Positions 15,918 to 25,092 of a DNA stretch of 64,000 bases are shown one piece after another (position 1 is the first letter of the stretch; each line of letters begins with the position of its first letter). Location: NCBI GenBank assembly GCA_945900775.1, contig CAMDJP010000003.1, forward strand, positions 1 through 64,000, in the 5' to 3' direction. The notes under the pieces are model-generated. The model did not search any database. It worked only from the letters and a program-made list of their open reading frames with translations, and was not told the origin of the DNA. Made by a program: the position numbers and the translations under genes. This stretch comes from Akkermansia muciniphila. Its GTDB lineage: Bacteria; Verrucomicrobiota; Verrucomicrobiia; Limisphaerales; SIAT01.

Positions 15918-17132
15918 ATGAGTCAGCGGAAGATTTATTATTTCGACAACAACGCCACTACGCGGGTCGCGCCCGAGGTGGTTGAGGTGCTGTTGCCGTT
16001 CCTCACGGAGCATTGGGGCAACCCTTCCAGCGCGTATCGTTTTGGCAGCGACGTGGCCCGCCACATGGAAGTGGCGCGGGAGAAGTGTGCCGCGCTCATC
16101 AATGCCGATCCGCGCGAGATTATCTTCACCAGCTGCGGCACCGAGAGCAACAACACCGCAATCCACAGCGCGCTCGTCACCCAGCCGGCCAAACGTCATA
16201 TCCTCACCACCGCCGTCGAGCACTCGGCGAACATCAAGTTCTGCCAGACGCTCGCGAAGAGGGGCAACGCGGTCACTTTCTTGCCGGTGGATTCGATGGG
16301 TGAGCTCGATGTACATCTGCTCGCCGAGTCCATCCGCCCCGACACCGCTATCGTCTCGGCGATTTACGCGAACAACGAGACCGGCGTGATTTTCCCGATC
16401 GAGGAGATCGCCGCGCTCTGCCGTGCCAAGGGCGTGCTTTTCCACACCGACGCGGTGCAAACGCCTGGCAAACTAAAGCTCGATGTGAAGTCGCTGGGCG
16501 TGGATTCCCTCTCGCTCTCCGCTCACAAGCTTCATGCGCCGAAGGGCGTCGGCTTGCTCTACGCCCGAAAAAATACGCCCTACCAGCCGTATCTCGTCGG
16601 CGGTGGACAGGAACGCGGTCGGCGCGGCGGCACGGAGAACGTCGCGAACATTGTTGCCTTCGGCCGTGCGGCCGACTTGGCTCTGGCCACGTTGAACGAC
16701 GAGAACACCCGTGTGCGCGCCCTGCGCGACCGGTTGGAGGAGACGCTGATCAGGTCCATCTCCGGTACCGTGCGGAACGGCAGCAAAGAACCGCGCCTTC
16801 CGAATACCGCGAATCTTTCCTTCGACGGCATCGAGGCCGAGGCGGTCTTGCTCTTGCTGGATCAGGCCGGTATCTGCGCCTCCAGCGGCAGCGCCTGCAC
16901 CACCGGCTCGCTTGAGCCGTCGTATGTGCTCACGGCGATGGGCCTCAGTTCCGCGCGCGCCCGCAGCTCGGTCCGCTTCAGCCTCGGCATCTATAACACG
17001 GCCGAGGAGGTGGATCATTTGCTTAAGGAACTGCCGCCCATCATCGCCAAACTCCGAGCTATGTCGCCTGCCGAGCGCGAAGCGAAGGTCGCCGCCCACC
17101 GTGGCGTCCCGAAGCCAGCGTTATTTAGCTAG
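15918..17132 (+). CDS. nifS: Cysteine desulfurase (NifS/IscS family)
   Basis: This PLP enzyme removes sulfur from cysteine for iron-sulfur clusters and thiolated cofactors. The 404-residue protein opens with YYFDNNATTRV. It has the PLP-binding lysine Lys204 in LSAHKLHAPKG, the EHSAN segment (His102) and the catalytic Cys327 in SSGSACTTGS, the class I loop of NifS/IscS. The length and the SSGSAC loop favour NifS/IscS over SufS. No iscU, iscA or suf genes lie nearby. The start ATG 15918 has little Shine-Dalgarno support. Confidence 0.93.
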   Translation: MSQRKIYYFDNNATTRVAPEVVEVLLPFLTEHWGNPSSAYRFGSDVARHMEVAREKCAALINADPREIIFTSCGTESNNTAIHSALVTQPAKRHILTTAVEHSANIKFCQTLAKRGNAVTFLPVDSMGELDVHLLAESIRPDTAIVSAIYANNETGVIFPIEEIAALCRAKGVLFHTDAVQTPGKLKLDVKSLGVDSLSLSAHKLHAPKGVGLLYARKNTPYQPYLVGGGQERGRRGGTENVANIVAFGRAADLALATLNDENTRVRALRDRLEETLIRSISGTVRNGSKEPRLPNTANLSFDGIEAEAVLLLLDQAGICASSGSACTTGSLEPSYVLTAMGLSSARARSSVRFSLGIYNTAEEVDHLLKELPPIIAKLRAMSPAEREAKVAAHRGVPKPALFS

Positions 17133-17199
17133 GAAGAAGAGTGTAACCCGATTAAAGTTTGCCACGTCTCTACTCCCCAGTCCCAACAAAAGACTATCT

Positions 17200-18609
17200 A
17201 TGAAAATCCTCCTCGCCATAATCGCCGCCGCCACCGTCGGCTCCGCCGCCACGTACCTCGTGGTCAAGAAAGCTGAGCCGGCCAAGCAGACCGAGACCCG
17301 CTCCCCCGAGATGCCGAAGGGCAAGGTAAAGCCGGAGCGAACGTTGCTTACGGGCAAGGCCAAGGCCGCACGGGGCGAGACAACCGAACCGAAGCCTGCG
17401 GCAGTAGCCCCCGCTGGCCTTTCCGCTGAGGAGATCATCGAAGAACTGATCCAGTTTAAGCCCGCCGCCGAGAAGAGCCGCAATGCCTCGACGCGCCGCC
17501 TCATTCACCGCTTTGAGAGCCTGAATGACATGGGACCAGCCGCGCTGCCGGCCATCGAGGCGTTCCTTGCCAAGAACAAGGACGTCGAGTTCCAACGCGA
17601 AGGCGGCCCCAGCAACGAGGGCGACCGTGGTCGGGATCGGGGTGGTGACCGCGGCGGTCCGCCGCCGTGGGCTGCGATGTTTGGGGGTGCCAGCCGGATG
17701 CCGGATGCCGATTCCCTCTACCCAGCGTCGCTTCGCCTCGGCCTCTTTGAGGTCGCGCGCCAGATCGGCGGCACAGAGGCCGAAGAAATCCTCGCTGACG
17801 TGCTGAGCCAGACCGCGCGAGGCATCGAGGTGGCTCATCTCGCACGTGTCCTCGACGAGATGGCACCTGGCAAGTATCGCGATCGGATTCTGGCCGCGGC
17901 CAGGGAGCTCCTGTCCAACCCGCCACCGGCGGGCGAAAATCCATCCCGCCTTGACGAGATGGGGCGCCAATATCTCTTCTCGCTGCTTTCGAAATATCAG
18001 GATAAGAGCTTCGCAGACAAGGCGCAGGAGATGCTCGTCAGCGCCGACGGTCGCGTGAATAACTCTGCGCTGAACTATCTCACCGAGACCCTCAAGGATC
18101 AGTCGCTGCCGCTCCTCTACAAGGTTTACAAGGACCCGACCATCACCAATAATCTCGCCAAGGTTCCGGTCATCTCCGCGGCGCTCAACTATGTCGGTCA
18201 GCATCCGCAGGCGGATGCGATGTTCAAGGAAATCATGCTCGATGAGAAAAACGCGGCCGGCCGCTGGATGGTCGTCGGCAGCCTGACGCGTGGGGATAAT
18301 CTAACACCTGAGACCATCAAGGCCCGCCAGCAACTGCTCACCTCGATGAAACCCGACATCAAGGATGAACGCATGACCGGAATGATGGACCGCGTGAATC
18401 AGGAACTGGAACGCCGCCTCGACCCGAATGCCCCGCCGCGAGAAGGCGGCGGTTTGGGCAGCCTCATCTTTGGCGGTCGAGGTGGTGGTCCTCCCGGCGA
18501 AGGAAACGAGTCAGGTGGTGGACGCAGCAATCGCGACTCCGGAACCACCGGTCAGAAAGGCCCTCAAAAAGGGAGTCCGAAAGGTGGCCAGAACGGCGAT
18601 AAGAACTGA
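17200..18609 (+). CDS. Membrane-anchored HEAT-like repeat protein with Gly-rich inserts
   Basis: The 469-residue protein begins at ATG 17200 with an uncleaved or weakly cleaved signal segment (MKILLAIIAAATVGSAATYLVV). A Lys/Pro-rich linker and several helical pairs of HEAT or armadillo type follow (MGPAALPAIEAFLAKN, YRDRILAAARELLSN, VNNSALNYLTETLKDQSLPLLYKVYK). A Gly/Arg/Asp-rich insert (GDRGRDRGGDRGG) interrupts it near residue 145, and the last 55 residues are Gly/Ser/Lys-rich and probably disordered. The family is not one I can name. It probably acts in the periplasm as a scaffold. A strong terminator follows. Confidence 0.75.
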   Translation: MKILLAIIAAATVGSAATYLVVKKAEPAKQTETRSPEMPKGKVKPERTLLTGKAKAARGETTEPKPAAVAPAGLSAEEIIEELIQFKPAAEKSRNASTRRLIHRFESLNDMGPAALPAIEAFLAKNKDVEFQREGGPSNEGDRGRDRGGDRGGPPPWAAMFGGASRMPDADSLYPASLRLGLFEVARQIGGTEAEEILADVLSQTARGIEVAHLARVLDEMAPGKYRDRILAAARELLSNPPPAGENPSRLDEMGRQYLFSLLSKYQDKSFADKAQEMLVSADGRVNNSALNYLTETLKDQSLPLLYKVYKDPTITNNLAKVPVISAALNYVGQHPQADAMFKEIMLDEKNAAGRWMVVGSLTRGDNLTPETIKARQQLLTSMKPDIKDERMTGMMDRVNQELERRLDPNAPPREGGGLGSLIFGGRGGGPPGEGNESGGGRSNRDSGTTGQKGPQKGSPKGGQNGDKN

Positions 18610-18638
18610 GCCCCTGTAGCTTTTCTCAGGATCACAAC

Positions 18639-18672
18639 GCGGGACGGGCCTTAAAGCCTGTCCCGCTTTTTT
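18639..18672 (+). terminator. Rho-independent terminator after the HEAT-like gene
   Basis: GCGGGACGGGC (18639-18649) pairs with GCCTGTCCCGC (18656-18666) with a single G-T wobble and a six-base loop, followed by six T residues. Confidence 0.9.
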
Positions 18673-18755
18673 CTGCAGGGTGTCGTGTAGAATGTCCGCA
18701 GACTTCTCCCCGTCAGCCTTCTGCGGTTTGACACGACGTGCATCTTCGGTAAGAT

Positions 18756-19778
18756 ATGCGCCCTTTGTTTATGAAGACCAGACCGCATATCGCAATCGTC
18801 GGCGCGACCGGTGCCGTGGGCGTCGAGATGATTAAGACGCTCGAGAAACGCAAATTTCCTGTCGGCCAACTCACGTTGCTCGCCTCATCCCGTTCCGTCG
18901 GCAAGAAGCTGAAGTTTCGAGGTAAGCCGGTCACTGTTCGTGAGCTGACGAAGGATTCCTTCGCCGGGATTGATATCGCGCTCTTCAGCGCTGGCGGCGA
19001 TATCTCTCGCAAGTTCGCGCCGGTCGCGGTGAAAGCCGGCTGCGTGGTGGTGGATAATTCGAGCGCGTTCCGGCAGGACGGCACCGTGCCTCTTGTTGTG
19101 CCCGAGATCAACGCCGCGGACATCCGTCGGCACAAGGGCATCATCGCCAATCCGAACTGCACCACAGCCATCACGCTGATGGCGCTTTACCCCCTGCACC
19201 GGCGCTTCGGCGTGAAGCGCATCTTCGCCTCGAGCTACCAGGCCGTCTCCGGCACCGGCGCAAAGGCCATCGAGGAATTGGAGCGACAGGTCAAGCAGGT
19301 CGTGAAGGGCCAGCCCGTGACGAAAGAGGTCTACCCGCACCAGATCGCTTTCAACGTGTTACCGCACGTGGACTCATTCCTGCCAACCGGTTACACCAAG
19401 GAAGAGATGAAGATGGAAAACGAGGGCCGGAAGATCATGCACCACCCAAGGTTCCGCGCCAGTGTCACCTGCGTGCGCGTGCCGGTGTACCGAGCCCATT
19501 CGGTGGCCGTCAGCGCGGAATTCCTAAAGCCGATTAGCGTGAAGGCCGCGCTCGCGGTGCTGCGCAAGGCTCCCGGCCTCGACGTGGTGGACAACCCCGC
19601 GGCGAAGGAATATCCACTGCCGCTCTATGTGGCCGAGAAATACAACTGCCAAGTCGGCCGCATCCGCAAAGATTGCGCGCTGGATAACGGTCTCTGCTTC
19701 TGGGTCGCCGGCGATCAACTCCTCAAGGGTGCTGCACTCAACGCCGTGCAGATCGCGGAGGAACTGCTGAAGTTCTGA
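18756..19778 (+). CDS. asd: Aspartate-semialdehyde dehydrogenase
   Basis: Asd reduces aspartyl phosphate to the semialdehyde shared by lysine, diaminopimelate, threonine and methionine synthesis. The 340-residue product shows the NADP-binding HIAIVGATGAVG, VVDNSSAFR, the catalytic Cys135 in NPNCTT, SYQAVSGTGAKAI, and the substrate-binding CVRVPVYRAHS. Start ATG 18756 follows GGTAAG; ATG 18771 (MKTRPHIAIVG) would begin at the usual family position and is equally possible. It is monocistronic, lying between two terminators. Confidence 0.95.
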   Translation: MRPLFMKTRPHIAIVGATGAVGVEMIKTLEKRKFPVGQLTLLASSRSVGKKLKFRGKPVTVRELTKDSFAGIDIALFSAGGDISRKFAPVAVKAGCVVVDNSSAFRQDGTVPLVVPEINAADIRRHKGIIANPNCTTAITLMALYPLHRRFGVKRIFASSYQAVSGTGAKAIEELERQVKQVVKGQPVTKEVYPHQIAFNVLPHVDSFLPTGYTKEEMKMENEGRKIMHHPRFRASVTCVRVPVYRAHSVAVSAEFLKPISVKAALAVLRKAPGLDVVDNPAAKEYPLPLYVAEKYNCQVGRIRKDCALDNGLCFWVAGDQLLKGAALNAVQIAEELLKF

Positions 19779-19812
19779 CAGGCGGAATCGGACCGGCTCG
19801 TAGAAATTAAAA

Positions 19813-19837
19813 TGCCGCGTGGAGTCACGCGGCACTT
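19813..19837 (+). terminator. Possible terminator after asd
   Basis: TGCCGCGTG (19813-19821) and CACGCGGCA (19826-19834) form a perfect 9-bp stem with a GAGT loop, followed by only CTTT. The stem is strong but the T-run is weak. Confidence 0.5.
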
Positions 19838-19882
19838 TGGTTTCAAAGGAATGAGGTGGGCCAGCAAATTTCGTCGAGGCAC

Positions 19883-20164
19883 CTATCGTGATATTCCCGA
19901 GTTGGTACTATTTAACCGGAGCCGGTGCATTACAGCCCAAGCTTGATAATTTGCGATTTGAGTCGAAAGGACGTTCGTGCGTTCCGTAAGTGCACTGGGT
20001 TGCCGAATGGGAGTTCCGCGGAGTGAAACGCGCCTCAGAACGGAATTCGTGGATGAACTACCCGATTTAGAGCCATTGCCGGCAGACTGGCTGAAGGCTC
20101 GGTCGGTTGGAAGGATTATCCCACCCAAGCACAAAACCACTATAAGTGAGAGTCTTGCGTTCAT
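19883..20164 (-). CDS. Small secreted protein, unknown
   Basis: The 93-residue frame begins with a convincing signal peptide (MNARLSLIVVLCLGGIILP, with probable cleavage after RAFSQ). A short Ser/Gly-rich and then Arg/Thr-rich mature part follows (NVLSTQIANYQAWAVMHRL near the end). No family is recognised. Support comes from the signal peptide and from a TTGACA box with a weak -10 placed so that the transcript would begin almost at the ATG. It lies in a relatively AT-rich gap after asd and is divergent from the glycosyltransferase gene. It could still be a chance frame. Confidence 0.4.
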   Translation of the reverse strand: MNARLSLIVVLCLGGIILPTDRAFSQSAGNGSKSGSSSTNSVLRRVSLRGTPIRQPSALTERTNVLSTQIANYQAWAVMHRLRLNSTNSGISR

Positions 20165-20171
20165 AGAAGCG

Positions 20172-20199
20172 AACTTATGCCGAATAAATGAATTGTCAA
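20172..20199 (-). promoter_or_regulatory. Candidate promoter for the small secreted protein
   Basis: On the minus strand TTGACA (20199-20194) is followed by 16 bases and TAAGTT (20177-20172). Only seven bases separate the -10 box from ATG 20164, implying a leaderless message. The -10 match is weak. Confidence 0.35.
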
Positions 20200-20222
20200 T
20201 GGGCTTTTATTCAGATTATTTT
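20193..20222 (+). promoter_or_regulatory. Candidate promoter for the ArnT-like gene
   Basis: TTGTCA (20193-20198), an 18-base AT-rich spacer and TATTTT (20217-20222) stand about 80 bases before the GTG start at 20305. The -35 box overlaps the TTGACA of the opposite strand. Confidence 0.4.
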
Positions 20223-20304
20223 GAGGCAGAAATTCACACAAACAGGGCACCTATTGCCTTTAAAACGCTGGTTTTGTCAGCAGCCCTGATATACAAAGCC
20301 GCTC

Positions 20305-22044
20305 GTGTCAGTTTCCGACGCCGCAAACATCCGATCCAACCGACTTGTTTTTGCGTTGGCGGTGCTCATTTTCTTCGGCCTTCTTGGGACTCGTTCGCTG
20401 AATGAGCCGGACGAAGGCCGTTACGGCGAGATTGCCCGCGAAATGGCGGTGAGCGGCGACTGGCTCGTCCCCCGTATCTGGTATGTGCCGCACCTCGACA
20501 AGCCGCCGATGACCTACTGGCTTGTCGCGCTCTCTATCAAAGCGTTCGGCGTCAACGAATGGGCCATCCGGCTGCCGTTGGCGTTGGCTGGATTGAGCGG
20601 CGTGTTAGCGGCGTTTCTTCTCGCGCGCAGCATGGCCGGCGACCGTCCGGCACGCTGGACGGTTCTTATCCTCAGCACTTCGCTTCTCTACTTCGCGATG
20701 GCGCGGATGTTGACCACCGACATCTTTCTCGCCCAGTTCATTGTGTGGGCCGGCTATTTCTTCTGGCGCAGTTGGCAAACCTTGGACAATTGGGATTCTG
20801 CCGATGTGCGAGCCAATCTCCTCAAACAATTTCTCGGTTGGCAACTTGCGATGTGGGTGGCGTTGGCCGGCGGTTTCCTCACCAAAGGCCCCGTCGCGCT
20901 CGCGATTCCATTCGCGGCGATTACTGCGCTCACAGTTTTCCGTCGAAAGGAATGTCGCCGCTGGAAACTGCAACTCCTTGGCGCGGCGGTTGGTATTCCC
21001 ATCTTTTGCCTTCTGGCGTTGCCGTGGTTCCTGCTCGTGTTCCAGAATGTCCCGCAGGCTTTCGACTTTATGGTGCGCGACCGTTTCGCGGGCCATGCGC
21101 TCGGCACCACGGTGAAGAACCGTGGCGGGCCGCTGCTCTACTTCGTGCCGATTCTCGTGATTGGTTTTCTGCCGTGGACATCATTGCTCGGCTGGCTTTG
21201 GCGACGCAGTCACTGGCGTGCGCTTAGTGACCGTCAAAAGGACGGGTGGCTTTTTCTCACCGCTTGGATCGCGTTTACCTTCCTCCTCTTTTCGCTGAAT
21301 CGCTCGAAACTCCCGGCCTACATCGTGCCACTTTTTCCACCGTTGGCAGTACTGGTCGCATGTCGCTGGTTCGGGACGGAGGAATCATCCACCGAGAAAT
21401 CCGCGCCGACTGGGATGTGGCGAATGGTGTTACTATCGCCGCTGGTGATGCTCGTCGCCGTGCCACTCGCTTATCACTTTGTGTTCAAAGTTGCCGACCA
21501 GTCGCGGTTCTGGTTGCAGATTGCCATCGCGACCACGGTGTTCGCCGTCCTGCTCAAACTTAGTGCCACGTGGTCGCTGCACCGTTGTCAGCGATGGGCG
21601 GTCGGTTTGGCAGTGATTGCCCTACTTGTCATCATCGCAGGCGTGCCACGTATCGAGACGCATCTACGAAGCAACCAGACGCTGAAGCCGCTCGGCGCGC
21701 TGCTCCGCGCGGAATGGCGGCCGGGTGATGCGATTGTCGCATGGGGCCAACTCCCGCAAGGTCTGCCGCTGGCAGCGCATCCGATCATTAACGCCACGAA
21801 CAGGCCCTACCTCGGCGGCATCCCCTTCAATCGCCTTCCGTACGAATTCCCCGGCAACCGCGAGCGCCTCGGCGACCTCGTGCTGCCAGACCAAGACGCC
21901 TTCACAGCGTTGCTGAACGGCGAGCGGCGGGTATTCGTCGTCGGCTTCCAAGGCACGTTCAATTCGATCCGGCCCGGCGTGACGAACAGCGAGCTAAAAC
22001 TGATTGAGCGCGTTGGACGCTGGGAGTTTTTTTCGAATCGCTGA
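20305..22044 (+). CDS. ArnT/PMT-type integral membrane glycosyltransferase
   Basis: The 579-residue protein starts at GTG 20305. It is a multi-span membrane enzyme of the GT-C fold. The first membrane segment (VFALAVLIFFGLLG) is followed by the catalytic-loop motif NEPDEGRYGEIAREM, with the acidic pair of ArnT/PMT enzymes, and then LDKPPMTYWLVALS, ARMLTTDIFLAQF and many hydrophobic segments. FSLNRSKLPAYIVPLFPPLAVL near residue 335 is also typical. Such enzymes move a sugar from a polyprenyl phosphate carrier to lipid A, a protein or another acceptor on the outer face of the inner membrane; the acceptor here is unknown. An epimerase gene follows after 41 bases. Confidence 0.85.
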   Translation: MSVSDAANIRSNRLVFALAVLIFFGLLGTRSLNEPDEGRYGEIAREMAVSGDWLVPRIWYVPHLDKPPMTYWLVALSIKAFGVNEWAIRLPLALAGLSGVLAAFLLARSMAGDRPARWTVLILSTSLLYFAMARMLTTDIFLAQFIVWAGYFFWRSWQTLDNWDSADVRANLLKQFLGWQLAMWVALAGGFLTKGPVALAIPFAAITALTVFRRKECRRWKLQLLGAAVGIPIFCLLALPWFLLVFQNVPQAFDFMVRDRFAGHALGTTVKNRGGPLLYFVPILVIGFLPWTSLLGWLWRRSHWRALSDRQKDGWLFLTAWIAFTFLLFSLNRSKLPAYIVPLFPPLAVLVACRWFGTEESSTEKSAPTGMWRMVLLSPLVMLVAVPLAYHFVFKVADQSRFWLQIAIATTVFAVLLKLSATWSLHRCQRWAVGLAVIALLVIIAGVPRIETHLRSNQTLKPLGALLRAEWRPGDAIVAWGQLPQGLPLAAHPIINATNRPYLGGIPFNRLPYEFPGNRERLGDLVLPDQDAFTALLNGERRVFVVGFQGTFNSIRPGVTNSELKLIERVGRWEFFSNR

Positions 22045-22085
22045 CTTGCCCTGGGCATTGACTGGGCCAATGTTTCCCTGAGTAC

Positions 22086-22988
22086 ATGAAAATTCTCGTC
22101 ACCGGCTCGCATGGCTTAGTCGGCTCGGCATTGCTGCCCGCGCTGATGGCTGATGGTCATCGAGTCTTACGGCTACTTCGTAGCGCCACGCCAGGTACGG
22201 ACGAAATTCTCTGGAACCCCGACGCGAATCAGATCGATGCCGCGGCATTGGAAGGACTCGATGTCGTCGTGCACCTCGCCGGCGAGAATATTGCCGGTCA
22301 GTGGACGGTGGCGAAGAAGGCGCGCATTCGCGAGAGTCGAGTCGCCGGCACCCGCCTGCTGTGTGAAACGCTCTCTAAATTAGACCGGCCACCGCATGCG
22401 CTAATCGTCGCCTCTGCAATCGGCTTCTACGGCAACCGCGGTGACGAGAAGCTGACGGAAGAAAGCGCGATGGGAAGCGGGTTCCTCCCCGAAGTGGTGC
22501 GCGACTGGGAAGCCGCTGCGCAACCGGCCCGTGAACACGGCATCCGCGTCGTCCAGCTACGGTTTGGAATAATCCTGAGCGCGCACGGTGGTGCGTTGAC
22601 CAAGATGCTGCCCCCCTTTCGTTTCGGCTTGGGTGGCCGCGTCGGCAATGGACAACAGTGGTGGAGCTGGATTTCGATTGAGGACGTGGTAGGTACGATT
22701 TGCTTTTCGCTATCGAATGAAACTCTCGATGGCCCAGTGAATACAGTGTCACCCAATCCGGTGACCAATGCTGAGTTCACGCGAATCCTCGGGGGTGTAT
22801 TGTGCCGGCCGGTGATTTTCCCAATGCCAGCGGTTGTCGCTCGATTGGTGCTGGGCCAAATGGCGGAGGAACTGCTCTTAGCCAGCGCGTGTGTAGAGCC
22901 AGCGCAACTGCGAAGGGCTGGCTTCCAATTCAAGAAACCGAATCTCGAAGTGGGGTTACGAAGCTTGCTTGCTCCAAGCGTGCCGTAG
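22086..22988 (+). CDS. TIGR01777-family NAD-dependent epimerase-like protein
   Basis: The 300-residue protein belongs to the atypical short-chain dehydrogenases of the YfcH/SDR39U1 type. The Rossmann motif is MKILVTGSHGLVGSAL. It also has VVHLAGENIAGQWT, KARIRESRVAGTRLL, SAIGFYGNRGDEKLTE and WWSWISIEDVVGTI, all family signatures. The C-terminal DUF1731-like stretch is present (PAVVARLVLGQMAEELLLASACVEPAQLRRAGF). The true substrate of this family is not established. It lies 41 bases after the glycosyltransferase and probably shares its transcript. Confidence 0.9.
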   Translation: MKILVTGSHGLVGSALLPALMADGHRVLRLLRSATPGTDEILWNPDANQIDAAALEGLDVVVHLAGENIAGQWTVAKKARIRESRVAGTRLLCETLSKLDRPPHALIVASAIGFYGNRGDEKLTEESAMGSGFLPEVVRDWEAAAQPAREHGIRVVQLRFGIILSAHGGALTKMLPPFRFGLGGRVGNGQQWWSWISIEDVVGTICFSLSNETLDGPVNTVSPNPVTNAEFTRILGGVLCRPVIFPMPAVVARLVLGQMAEELLLASACVEPAQLRRAGFQFKKPNLEVGLRSLLAPSVP

Positions 22989-23245
22989 CGTGAGATGATT
23001 AATTGAACGCCCTCGGTTGCTCGCAAGTTGTTACAGGAGGAAACGCAGCTCACCGTGGAGTCACACCCAACGCACACGGAACTTCTCCTCGAACCAGAGG
23101 AGGTCGGCGCGACACTTTGCTCCCTTCCTACCGCCCGGCTACTGGACTACTCCAGTAGATTGATTTGATGCAGATTCATGACGAAGGCGTCCACAGCTTC
23201 AATTCGTCATAAAAATCACTAGAGGGATGATTTTAAGAGGGAAAG
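22989..23245. other. Gap of 257 bases without a supported gene
   Basis: A perfect 8-bp hairpin, CTACTGGA (23139-23146) with TCCAGTAG (23151-23158), lies near the middle, without a T-run. A short minus-strand frame reads ADLLWFEEKFRVRWV before a stop, which looks coding in composition but matches nothing I know. It may be a gene relic. Confidence 0.3.
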
Positions 23246-23322
23246 TGGTGCGCGAGGCGGGAATCGAACCCACAACCTTCGGCTTCGGAGACCGACACTC
23301 TATCCAATTGAGCTACTCGCGC
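23246..23322 (-). tRNA. tRNA-Arg (anticodon CCG)
   Basis: The 77-base minus-strand gene folds as a complete cloverleaf: acceptor GCGCGAG/CTCGCGC, D stem GCTC/AGAG, anticodon stem TCGGT/GCCGA with loop CTCCGAA (anticodon CCG), and T stem GTGGG/CCCGC around TTCGATT. The discriminator is A and CCA is encoded. Confidence 0.95.
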
Positions 23323-23385
23323 ACGAATCTCACGGCAGCGTACCAGCAATTTCCGGTGCGGCAATAGTTTGTTGCCCGGACCGCC

Positions 23386-25092
23386 TCACTTCGTCGTGCC
23401 GTTCACGCGCCTGATCTCGCGTAAGTCATCCGCCGACAGCACCACCGCACCAATCGACGGATCCTCCACCACCACCGCGCCGTTGCGCATCGTGATGGCC
23501 TTGGCGTGCAGCAACGCACCCGAAGGAAGTGCCACGCGGAGCAGCACGCCGGCGGGCGGCATTCGCGGCACATCGCGCAGAGAGACCGCCAACACCTCCG
23601 GCAGTGCATAGGCCTGTAGACCGAAGAGCACCGAGCTCACGGTCACACGGCCTCCCTCGATACCCTTGAACTCGCCATCCACGAAGTCGCCGTTGGCCAG
23701 CAGGACGCCTTTGCGGCCCGCAGGAATCTTCTCCACCGTGCGCGAGGTGAGCGGTTGAAGATACAGGCGCGCGACATTCACAAGCGAGAGCGACGGCGGC
23801 GAGTGCGCGGAGCCGAAGCGGATCGCGGTGTCGTCGGCGGTCTGGATCGGTGCGGGCAGGAGCGAACCACCCCACGTCAGTACGCCCGCCGCCTGGATTT
23901 CGCCGTCATCATCGCCGGCGGGAATCACTCGGTGGAACGGCGGCGGCGGCACGCCCGGGAAAAGTTGGCTGGACGGGATCAACGCTTTCGGGGTCGACGG
24001 GCTGCTCCAGGACAGTCGCGCCGTGCAACCGCCCTGCCGGTTCATCGTCTCCATTCGCACCTCGTAACGCTTGCCTACCTCGAGCGCCAGGCTGCCGGTC
24101 AATTCGCCACGCGGCACGGCGAACAGCTCATTCAGGAGCGGTTTGCCGTTCACCCAAAGCCGCACTCCTTCATCTGACTCAACGTGGAAAGTGTAGGTCT
24201 CGGAATGTTTCGTCTCGAGCTGGCCGGTCCAGCGTACGCTGTAATCTTCCGCCGCCACGTCTGCTGCCGGCGAGTTGGTCCACGCGAAATTCACCACCGG
24301 ATCCACGCGTACCACGGCGTCGCCGAAAAAGAAGCGGCTCTTGAAGTAGGTCGCGAGAAGGCCATTCAGTGCGCCGAGCTTCGCCGCAGGCAAATCGGGC
24401 GGACTGGCTGGATACAACTGGCTCCGTGGCACGATGCTCTTAGCGAAACCCGGGCCGCTCCAGAAGAGCCGCACGCGTGCGTTGCCCACGTTATCGAAAT
24501 ATTCCACACGCAGGTCGTAGCGCCGCGCCGCTTCGAGTCGCACCACACCATTCGTTTCGCCCGACTCCTGCTTCTGCCATTTCTCGAGCTTGAGATCGTT
24601 CCCGAGTTGCATTCGCCCGCCGTCATCGGTCGCCAGCCAGAATGTGTAGAGACCACCGACCGGCGCCTCGATCTGGCCGCTCCAGCGGACGGTGAAATAA
24701 TCCCGTGGAAGATCGAATACCGGCTCGCGCGCGCCCCAGTTGAAATCAATCGCTTCATCCACGCGATAGATGGCTCGACCGGAAAAGTTCGGTCGCTCGT
24801 AGTAGGCACCGACCAGCCCCGTGCCACGGCCCGCATTCGGGAACTTCGCCGTGAGCAACGGATGATTCTCGGGCAGCTCAAACGTCGCCGAGAGCAGGTT
24901 CGTCAGTGCCACGCGCACTGCGGCGCCTTTCACAGGAATCACCTCCACCACACCGGGGGGCACTAGGCGTACCAAGCCGCTGTGCGTCTGACCATCAAGC
25001 GTGCGAACGGTGCCCGCCTCCACGTCGAGCAGACAGAAAAGGAGAAGCACGAGGCACAGCCAACGCGCGCGCGGCGGGAAGCTCGGTTTCAT
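23386..25092 (-). CDS. Exported double-PA14-domain protein, last gene of the MoxR operon
   Basis: The 568-residue protein has a signal peptide (RWLCLVLLLFCLLDVEA). A short beta module (26-75, GTVRTLDGQTHSGLV) comes first, then two PA14 domains. The first (about 91-232) has GLVGAYYERPNFSG, YFTVRWSGQIEAP and FWLATDDGGRM. The second (about 240-385) has GLLATYFKSRFFFGD, YSVRWTGQLETK and VESDEGVRLWVNG. PA14 domains bind carbohydrate. A C-terminal module (403-568, beginning GVLTWGG) is clearly homologous to residues 97-262 of the upstream coiled-coil protein, as is the N-terminal module. Its ATG overlaps the preceding stop as ATGA. Probable role: a secreted glycan-binding component. Confidence 0.85.
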   Translation of the reverse strand: MKPSFPPRARWLCLVLLLFCLLDVEAGTVRTLDGQTHSGLVRLVPPGVVEVIPVKGAAVRVALTNLLSATFELPENHPLLTAKFPNAGRGTGLVGAYYERPNFSGRAIYRVDEAIDFNWGAREPVFDLPRDYFTVRWSGQIEAPVGGLYTFWLATDDGGRMQLGNDLKLEKWQKQESGETNGVVRLEAARRYDLRVEYFDNVGNARVRLFWSGPGFAKSIVPRSQLYPASPPDLPAAKLGALNGLLATYFKSRFFFGDAVVRVDPVVNFAWTNSPAADVAAEDYSVRWTGQLETKHSETYTFHVESDEGVRLWVNGKPLLNELFAVPRGELTGSLALEVGKRYEVRMETMNRQGGCTARLSWSSPSTPKALIPSSQLFPGVPPPPFHRVIPAGDDDGEIQAAGVLTWGGSLLPAPIQTADDTAIRFGSAHSPPSLSLVNVARLYLQPLTSRTVEKIPAGRKGVLLANGDFVDGEFKGIEGGRVTVSSVLFGLQAYALPEVLAVSLRDVPRMPPAGVLLRVALPSGALLHAKAITMRNGAVVVEDPSIGAVVLSADDLREIRRVNGTTK

